Virus record (IMG/VR): IMGVR_UViG_3300030107_000395
Location: 1-26,094 of that record
Length of the DNA stretch: 26,094 nt
Direction: 5' to 3' (one strand)
DNA from: a virus
The position numbers were made by a program, and so were the translations under genes. Shown piece by piece: positions 22,673 through 26,094 of the stretch; the stretch's first letter is position 1; each line of letters starts with the position of its first letter. The notes beneath the pieces were generated by a model. It did no database searches. It was given only the letters and a program-made list of their open reading frames with translations, and was not told the origin of the DNA.

Positions 22673-23568
22673 TCAGGTGATGTAATCATCTTCTTAACCT
22701 TGTCCTCTCTGGACACCCTGACATTGTGGAACTTACCCTTGCACCCATGAGAGTGAGAAGACCAGTCAGTGCCAGCTTGGTAGGCAGTCCATAGTGTACC
22801 AGACTGCCATGAGTAGTCCTTACTGTCGCTAGACCTCTTGTGTAGGTGGTCGTTCTCTTGGTCAAAAATACGCATAAGGTTAGACAACATAACTTTATTG
22901 GCTACCTTTTTACCTGTGATATTGTCGGTGCGTTTAGCGAGTGTCTTAGTGAACAGGTCTATAGCCTGATCCCTAGTAATCCTAGTGTCGAACCAGTTAC
23001 GCATCTGCTCCAGACCCTCACCAGATATATATTCTCCAGCAGTCCTGACCTTGTTGGCAAACAAGTCTACATTAAAATGTTTGGTGTGTCTGCCGTAGAC
23101 ATACGCCAGCTTACTGCCGTTGACCAGAGTGTTAAAGCACACTGAACGCCAGTATCCTATCATGCCGTTGTTAGCCCATGTCCTGTTGTGGGAAGTACGA
23201 AATACAAACTCAGGAATTATATATCCCCTGTCTCCTACTACCTCTGTCTCATGGGCTGGAAACTTTGCTCTTAATTCTAACTGAGCACCATTGGCATAGG
23301 TGTTAGTAGTGAACTCAGCATCAGTAGTATCTAGGCCAGACTTAACTAGTGCCTGTTCTACTCCGTCTACTATTTCTGCATACTGAACAGGGAAGTAGTC
23401 ATCAGAGACTATGCCTAGTGGTTCCTTAGTATCCTTACGTCTGATACCTACGCCCACACTGCTAGGAACTGTTTCCTCTTTATGATAACCTAGATCCTCA
23501 GTCCATTGGTTCACCAGTGGGAACTTCTCGACTTTAAAATTAATCTTGTCGTGGTCAAAGAATAACAT
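22645..23568 (-). CDS. DUF932 / phage-plasmid-like protein
   Basis: 307 residues. GVGIRRKDTKEPLGIVSDDYFPVQYAEIVD near 40-70 and VVGDRGYIIPEFVFRTSHNRTWANNGMIGYWRSVCFNTLV near 109-150 are the recognisable core of the DUF932 family found in phages and plasmids. The C-terminal third is charged and helical with a His/Cys cluster (SSHSHGCKGKFH). The biochemical role of DUF932 is unknown. It is encoded right after the 61-residue basic protein, two bases apart, and shares its promoter at 23849-23877. It is by far the largest gene in this early cluster. Confidence 0.78.
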   Translation of the reverse strand: MLFFDHDKINFKVEKFPLVNQWTEDLGYHKEETVPSSVGVGIRRKDTKEPLGIVSDDYFPVQYAEIVDGVEQALVKSGLDTTDAEFTTNTYANGAQLELRAKFPAHETEVVGDRGYIIPEFVFRTSHNRTWANNGMIGYWRSVCFNTLVNGSKLAYVYGRHTKHFNVDLFANKVRTAGEYISGEGLEQMRNWFDTRITRDQAIDLFTKTLAKRTDNITGKKVANKVMLSNLMRIFDQENDHLHKRSSDSKDYSWQSGTLWTAYQAGTDWSSHSHGCKGKFHNVRVSREDKVKKMITSPEWKELESVA

Positions 23569-23569
23569 A

Positions 23570-23755
23570 CTACACCTCGTCTTGTTTGTTGTTGAAATAT
23601 TCTGTTATCTCCTGTAGGGCTACCTTGTCCAACAGGTCGTTACGTCTAGACCTAAAAACCTTTGGTTTACAGACCATATCCATACCCTTCTTGATGGGGT
23701 TTCTACTTAAGAAATTTTTTCTATTCCTTAACTTAGACTTTTGTCTCTTTAGCAC
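23570..23755 (-). CDS. 61-residue basic protein, possible DNA-binding regulator
   Basis: Starts from GTG with AAGGAGG five bases upstream, so the start is well supported. The first 40 residues are very basic (KRQKSKLRNRKNFLSRNP, later KVFRSRRN), and the rest is a helical stretch (DLLDKVALQEITEYF) with an acidic end. Nothing identifies a family. A basic protein first in the operon behind an array of palindromes could regulate that region, but this is an inference. It precedes DUF932. Confidence 0.6.
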   Translation of the reverse strand: MLKRQKSKLRNRKNFLSRNPIKKGMDMVCKPKVFRSRRNDLLDKVALQEITEYFNNKQDEV

Positions 23756-23764
23756 AACTACCTC

Positions 23765-23782
23765 CTTAGGTATCTTAGGTAT
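23765..23782. repeat. Tandem repeat of 9 bases (CTTAGGTAT twice)
   Basis: Two exact copies of CTTAGGTAT lie back to back directly before the ribosome binding site of the 61-residue gene (on the - strand ATACCTAAG twice, the second running into AAGGAGG). This may be a binding site array or control of translation. It touches the left arm of the 14-base inverted repeat. Confidence 0.7.
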
Positions 23783-23850
23783 ACTTAAGTAGTCTTAAGT
23801 TTTTAACTTAAAGAATAACATATAATGTTATCTCCTGACTACTTAAGTAT
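23781..23850. repeat. Inverted repeat enclosing two perfect hairpins (three-way junction geometry)
   Basis: The 14-base arms ATACTTAAGTAGTC (23781-23794) and GACTACTTAAGTAT (23837-23850) are perfect reverse complements. Between them are two hairpins with 7-base stems and 3-base loops: TTAAGTT/AACTTAA at 23795-23811 and ATAACAT/ATGTTAT at 23815-23831. Each arm also contains the palindrome ACTTAAGT. The right arm overlaps the -10 box of the promoter, so protein binding or cruciform formation there would block or modulate transcription. Confidence 0.8.
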
Positions 23851-23877
23851 TCTAATGAGTAAAAATAATCCTGTCAA
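23849..23877 (-). promoter_or_regulatory. Strong sigma-70 promoter for the 61-residue protein and DUF932
   Basis: On the - strand TTGACA (23877-23872) is perfect and TAGAAT (23854-23849) matches five of six, with 17 bases between. It lies just after the stop of the zinc-ribbon gene at 23879. Predicted transcription begins near 23842, inside the right arm of the inverted repeat, leaving a leader of nearly 90 bases that holds both hairpins and the 9-base tandem repeat. Confidence 0.72.
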
Positions 23878-23878
23878 G

Positions 23879-24076
23879 TTATTTATTTTCATCGTTGCTA
23901 AAGTAGTCATCAGCAACCATCTTTAACCCGACTACATTCTGCATCAACTCGAACTCTGTAGTCACCTCATACACACTAGCCATACAATTTCTACAAGTGT
24001 CCAGAAAAGATCCGTGTCTATCTTTCTTAGACAACTCACCTTGCTCAAGTCTTTTGTCGCAAACTTTACAACGCAT
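23879..24076 (-). CDS. 65-residue zinc-ribbon protein
   Basis: CxxC pairs at C3/C6 (CKVC) and C28/C31 (CRNC) fit one zinc ion; between them is a charged strand region. The second half is helical (FELMQNVVGLKMVADDYF). The start is the ATG with AGGAGGG upstream. The gene ends two bases before the strong promoter. A role in protein or nucleic-acid binding is plausible but no family was recognised. Confidence 0.65.
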   Translation of the reverse strand: MRCKVCDKRLEQGELSKKDRHGSFLDTCRNCMASVYEVTTEFELMQNVVGLKMVADDYFSNDENK

Positions 24077-24137
24077 CCTTATACCCTCCTGTTCTCTATT
24101 AAAAAGTCCGTAAGTAATGGTGGTGGTGTCGGTAGTA

Positions 24138-24323
24138 TTAGGTTCCTAGTAACTGTCTCAACTCAGCAAGTTTATGAGCCTTATACAACTCAATATTACC
24201 TTTACCTTCTACTTCATGCATCCAGTGGGCGTACTCTTTAGCACCCTCTTCACTGAACCCATGACCCAGAGCCTCCTCATACCTGTCTTCAAGAAAACTC
24301 ATAACTACATTAGGTAAACTCAT
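24138..24323 (-). CDS. Hypothetical 61-residue helical protein
   Basis: Starts MSLPNVVMSFLEDRYEEAL. I chose this ATG because it overlaps the stop of the upstream membrane peptide (ATGA) and follows GGAG. The in-frame ATG at 24377 would lie over the peptide gene. The protein is helical and charged (EEGAKEYAHWMHEVEG); no family was recognised. Confidence 0.55.
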   Translation of the reverse strand: MSLPNVVMSFLEDRYEEALGHGFSEEGAKEYAHWMHEVEGKGNIELYKAHKLAELRQLLGT

Positions 24324-24415
24324 AGCGCAATTACTCCATGTAAAATTAACACAACAGACACCATGCCCATTAGCCAACAGGATAGTGCCACTAATTCTAT
24401 TATAAATCTGGACAT
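24320..24415 (-). CDS. 31-residue one-helix membrane peptide
   Basis: Starts MSRFIIELVALSCWLMGMVS, with a hydrophobic stretch from about residue 4 to 31. It begins one base after the previous stop (24417) with TAGGG nearby, and its stop overlaps the next start (ATGA). Tight overlaps on both sides support translation. Function is unknown. Confidence 0.58.
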   Translation of the reverse strand: MSRFIIELVALSCWLMGMVSVVLILHGVIAL

Positions 24416-24416
24416 A

Positions 24417-24620
24417 CTACCCTACCATTTCCTCATAAGTATTACATCCAGTAATGCCAAAAGCATCAGCGAATCTACTCACTAGTCTATCATCATCTAG
24501 CTTATTCAACTCTCTCTTATATGCTACCTTAGCAATCGAGAGAATTTCCTTGTCAGACATACTAGCAAAGTCTCTTTCTACTATGTCGTTCAACATGGTT
24601 ATTCTTGCATTGTATTTCAT
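24417..24620 (-). CDS. Hypothetical 67-residue protein
   Basis: 67 residues, not recognised. A helical pattern runs through the sequence (ERDFASMSDKEILSIAKVAYKRELNKL), ending in an acidic part (NTYEEMVG). It is preceded by a 17-base sequence that also stands before the gene at 25711 and by a promoter candidate at 24654-24683. No functional motif is visible. Confidence 0.55.
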   Translation of the reverse strand: MKYNARITMLNDIVERDFASMSDKEILSIAKVAYKRELNKLDDDRLVSRFADAFGITGCNTYEEMVG

Positions 24621-24627
24621 TAGTTTT

Positions 24628-24644
24628 TACTCCTATGTTGTTTA
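24628..24644. repeat. Direct repeat copy 1 (TACTCCTATGTTGTTTA)
   Basis: This 17-base sequence is identical at 25719-25735. On the - strand it reads TAAACAACATAGGAGTA and contains the ribosome binding site AGGAG of the gene that follows. The two copies share the leader rather than only the binding site. Confidence 0.7.
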
Positions 24645-24653
24645 ACTTGTTTA

Positions 24654-24683
24654 TTTATAGCAAAATAAAACAGCCTTTTCCAA
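24654..24683 (-). promoter_or_regulatory. Candidate sigma-70 promoter for the 24417-24620 gene cluster
   Basis: On the - strand TTGGAA (24683-24678) and TATAAA (24659-24654) are 18 bases apart, each matching consensus at four or five positions. It would start transcription about 30 bases before the first gene of the cluster and lies after the terminator at 24802-24840, which is where a new promoter is expected. Confidence 0.45.
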
Positions 24684-24739
24684 TGATACTTTTGCATACC
24701 TGATATGCACTACACGCACAACTAACCTACATTTTTTGC

Positions 24740-24768
24740 TTGACACTACTAATTGTGTTGCATATATG
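24740..24768 (+). promoter_or_regulatory. Possible opposing (+ strand) promoter
   Basis: TTGACA (24740-24745) and TATATG (24763-24768) are 17 bases apart on the + strand. No + strand gene follows; a transcript would run into the hairpin at 24809-24840 and be antisense to the small membrane peptide. The -35 is perfect but the -10 is weaker, so chance is possible. The region also has inverted elements TGCATA/TATGCA (24693-24709). Confidence 0.3.
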
Positions 24769-24801
24769 TCACACATTGCTGCAATTTTCTAGGATAAATA
24801 G

Positions 24802-24840
24802 AAAAAAAATAGGCCAGCTACTTAACTATAGCCAGCCTAT
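24802..24840 (-). terminator. Factor-independent terminator after the 199-residue and 26-residue genes
   Basis: On the - strand ATAGGC (24840-24835) pairs with GCCTAT (24814-24809), and inside it GCTA pairs with TAGC (24832-24829 with 24820-24817), with a 2x2 mismatch between. A run of eight T (24809-24802) follows. The stem and T tract fit a classical terminator. It closes the transcription unit that begins beyond the window edge. Confidence 0.72.
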
Positions 24841-24845
24841 CAAGT

Positions 24846-24926
24846 TTAACTATTAAGAGTCGAGAGTATTAAAGCAAAAGTAAACAAAAAGAAAACCAAA
24901 TTAAATATAAAAATATAACTATTCAT
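24846..24926 (-). CDS. 26-residue one-helix membrane peptide
   Basis: Starts MNSYIFIFNLVFFLFTFAL and is almost wholly hydrophobic with a Ser/Asn end. TAGGGG, which includes the stop of the upstream gene, lies 6 bases before the ATG. It is the last gene before the terminator. The DNA is very AT-rich, which favours Phe/Ile codons by chance, so support rests on the binding site and position. Confidence 0.5.
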   Translation of the reverse strand: MNSYIFIFNLVFFLFTFALILSTLNS

Positions 24927-24935
24927 TTTAAACCC

Positions 24936-25535
24936 CTAAGTTATGTTGTGAATTCTTCTCCATGTTACCCATGTAATCGCCTGAATTTCAAAAGCTTTTA
25001 ATGGTCTCCCATTTAACCTAACTTTTTTACCAGCCTGTACATAGGCGTTAGAAATAATGATATACTCTTTTTTACCCACGTTAGTTTTATCGGACGTTAG
25101 ACCATGCCTCTCCCCATAGTAAATATTTTTTGCGTGTCCGTCTACTGTACACGTATCGTCACCCATAATATTTCTATAGAATGAGGTTATTTTCTGACCA
25201 TTCAATATCTTAATTACGCCACTATGGTCAGGCATTTTTTCAAGTATAGACCAAGCTTTAATTTTCATAGCGTTATAGGTGGATACTTTAACACTATCTA
25301 TACCATCACCATTTAAAAACGCAACGATTAAATCCCTAGCGTTTATAATATTCCTATCCCATTTATTATTCGGCGATAGTGCGGATATAACACCAGTTAC
25401 AATATGACAAGGTACGTCCAGATCAATTGAGATTCTGGTACAGTCTGATAATGCTTTAGCATACCAGACTACACCATTTTTCTTCTCTTCCGGCGTGGAT
25501 AACCGATAGATTTTTACAATATTTTCTACTGACAT
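24936..25535 (-). CDS. Putative DNA glycosylase-like (helix-hairpin-helix) phage protein
   Basis: 199 residues. The pattern ISALSPNNKWDRNIINARDLI (about 50-70), STYNAMKIKAWSIL, ILNGQKITSFYRNIMGD, TVDGHAKNI (about 129-137) and QAITWVTWRRIH at the end recurs in a family of phage proteins that I relate to helix-hairpin-helix base-excision glycosylases. The Asp in TVDGHA would be the candidate catalytic residue. Substrate and activity are unknown; it could act on modified or damaged bases. The ATG shares a base with the stop of the 58-residue gene (TAATG), so the two are probably coupled. Confidence 0.55.
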   Translation of the reverse strand: MSVENIVKIYRLSTPEEKKNGVVWYAKALSDCTRISIDLDVPCHIVTGVISALSPNNKWDRNIINARDLIVAFLNGDGIDSVKVSTYNAMKIKAWSILEKMPDHSGVIKILNGQKITSFYRNIMGDDTCTVDGHAKNIYYGERHGLTSDKTNVGKKEYIIISNAYVQAGKKVRLNGRPLKAFEIQAITWVTWRRIHNIT

Positions 25536-25711
25536 TATGTCCAGCGTTTAACTTGAGCGTGCTTATCTATCGCATCATAAAACCTATTATAATCAAAACG
25601 TGGGTTTTCTTGAGCAAAGAATTGCCCAAATTCCTCAATCGTTTTTTCTGGAACATTAGTTGTTCCTAATATCTCCGCTACTCTTTCAAAGTGTTTTCTA
25701 CTTAGTGCCAT
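25535..25711 (-). CDS. 58-residue small phage protein
   Basis: Starts MALSRKHFERVAEILG and ends with FFAQENPRFDYNRFYDAI, a C-terminal NPRFDxxRF pattern seen in small phage proteins. It looks helical. AGGAG lies 9 bases before the ATG within the repeated 17-base leader. Its stop overlaps the start of the glycosylase-like gene. The function is unknown. Confidence 0.65.
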   Translation of the reverse strand: MALSRKHFERVAEILGTTNVPEKTIEEFGQFFAQENPRFDYNRFYDAIDKHAQVKRWT

Positions 25712-25718
25712 TTTAAAA

Positions 25719-25735
25719 TACTCCTATGTTGTTTA
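25719..25735. repeat. Direct repeat copy 2 (TACTCCTATGTTGTTTA)
   Basis: Identical to 24628-24644. It holds the ribosome binding site for the 58-residue gene. The matching leaders suggest shared control of translation or copying of a small gene cassette with its leader. Confidence 0.7.
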
Positions 25736-25740
25736 TCTAC

Positions 25741-25790
25741 CCCTTAAGGGTCGTACTAGATTTAACTAGTCACGACCCTGTTGGGTTAGG
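25741..25790. repeat. Hairpin with competing palindromes
   Basis: AGGGTCGT and ACTAG (25747-25759) pair with CTAGT and ACGACCCT (25766-25779), giving 13 base pairs with one bulged C. The left arm overlaps the palindrome CCCTTAAGGG (25741-25750), and the right arm overlaps ACCC/GGGT (25775-25786), so at most one or two of the three stems can form at once. No T tract follows, so it is not a standard terminator. It lies in the leader of the 58-residue gene. Confidence 0.6.
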
Positions 25791-25799
25791 TAGGATTAT

Positions 25800-26078
25800 C
25801 TAGATTATATTGGTTGGGATTGCTTCCCAATTATACAATTCCCTATTTTCTTTAGGTATTCTCTTTTCAATACCTATGGTGAAACAGATAAAGTGTACTT
25901 GTTTAAATGTATCACCGCTAGAAAACCCAAATAAAACCTTATAGGATTGCTTACTAGTTTTAATCCTATGTAGTTTCAAGCCCTTCCGTTTTCTAAATAG
26001 TCCGTTTACTAAAGTCTTACCTTTGCGACTAATAGAAAAAATTCTGGTTCCGTTGCTTTTTCTAGATTGTATTTTCAT
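25800..26078 (-). CDS. Hypothetical basic protein
   Basis: 92 residues from the ATG with GGAG 6 bases upstream; a TTG four codons earlier is also in frame but less likely. The first 50 residues are Lys/Arg-rich (MKIQSRKSNGTRIFSISRKG, LFRKRKGLKLHRIKTSKQ). The rest is beta-like with one Cys, followed by a polar tail. No family was recognised. It could bind nucleic acid. Its upstream context lies outside the window. Confidence 0.5.
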   Translation of the reverse strand: MKIQSRKSNGTRIFSISRKGKTLVNGLFRKRKGLKLHRIKTSKQSYKVLFGFSSGDTFKQVHFICFTIGIEKRIPKENRELYNWEAIPTNII

Positions 26079-26094
26079 TCTTAACTCCAATAGT

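Noticed and set aside
24077-24137. 61-base gap with a CTTTTTAATAG stretch on the - strand, considered as a terminator
   Set aside because: No stable stem precedes the T run.
1-26094. Lysogeny or integration functions, tRNAs and T7-type RNA polymerase
   Set aside because: No integrase, repressor, attachment-site pair, tRNA cloverleaf or RNA polymerase motifs were seen; the window is only part of the genome, so absence elsewhere is not shown.

Overview
The window is part of the genome of a lytic tailed phage, most likely a marine short-tailed (podovirus) phage distantly related to T7. The DNA is AT-rich and densely packed with overlapping genes. It encodes a T7-type DNA polymerase, a fused primase-helicase, an SSB with a gp2.5-like acidic tail, endonuclease I, a class II ribonucleotide reductase, Hsp20 and T7/P22-like tail and ejection proteins. 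No integrase, repressor, rRNA, tRNA, CRISPR array or insertion sequence was recognised. No phage RNA polymerase lies in the window, and several promoters look like host sigma-70 promoters. The host cannot be named from the sequence; a low-GC marine proteobacterium such as a SAR11 or SAR116 relative is only a guess.

The genome converges near 12.2 kb. The left arm (1-12224, + strand) holds late genes: the end of a probable tail fibre gene, two paralogous tail-tip proteins, a lysis cassette (coiled-coil membrane protein, holin-like protein, GH24 lysozyme), an adaptor, a tail nozzle protein, and four consecutive probable ejection or internal virion proteins. After these come a 19-residue lysine peptide, Hsp20 with its own sigma-70 promoter, and a small zinc-binding protein.

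The right arm (26094 down to 12214, - strand) is read leftward. Its first part, 21.1-26.1 kb, has many small probable early genes, including zinc ribbons, one-helix membrane peptides and a DUF932 protein. It also has structured regulatory DNA: promoters at 24654-24683, 23849-23877 and 21108-21136, terminators at 24802-24840 and 20646-20684, and a multi-hairpin control region at 23765-23877. Next comes the replication set: SSB, primase-helicase, an HNH nuclease wedged over its neighbours, DNA polymerase, a PD-(D/E)XK nuclease and endonuclease I. The arm ends with small genes, a DUF3310 protein, a SleB-type cell-wall hydrolase, ribonucleotide reductase and a membrane protein. A plausible flow is host sigma-70 transcription of the small genes, then DNA breakdown, nucleotide recycling and replication, while late virion and lysis genes are read toward them from the other side.

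The longest gene-free stretch is about 225 bases (24621-24845). Nothing in the window is a clear new defence system. The least explained items are the structured promoter region at 23.8 kb, the inverted repeat at 22.6 kb, the tiny membrane and lysine peptides, the EF-hand-like loop and hexapeptide repeats in virion proteins, and the HNH gene that overlaps both the helicase and the polymerase.
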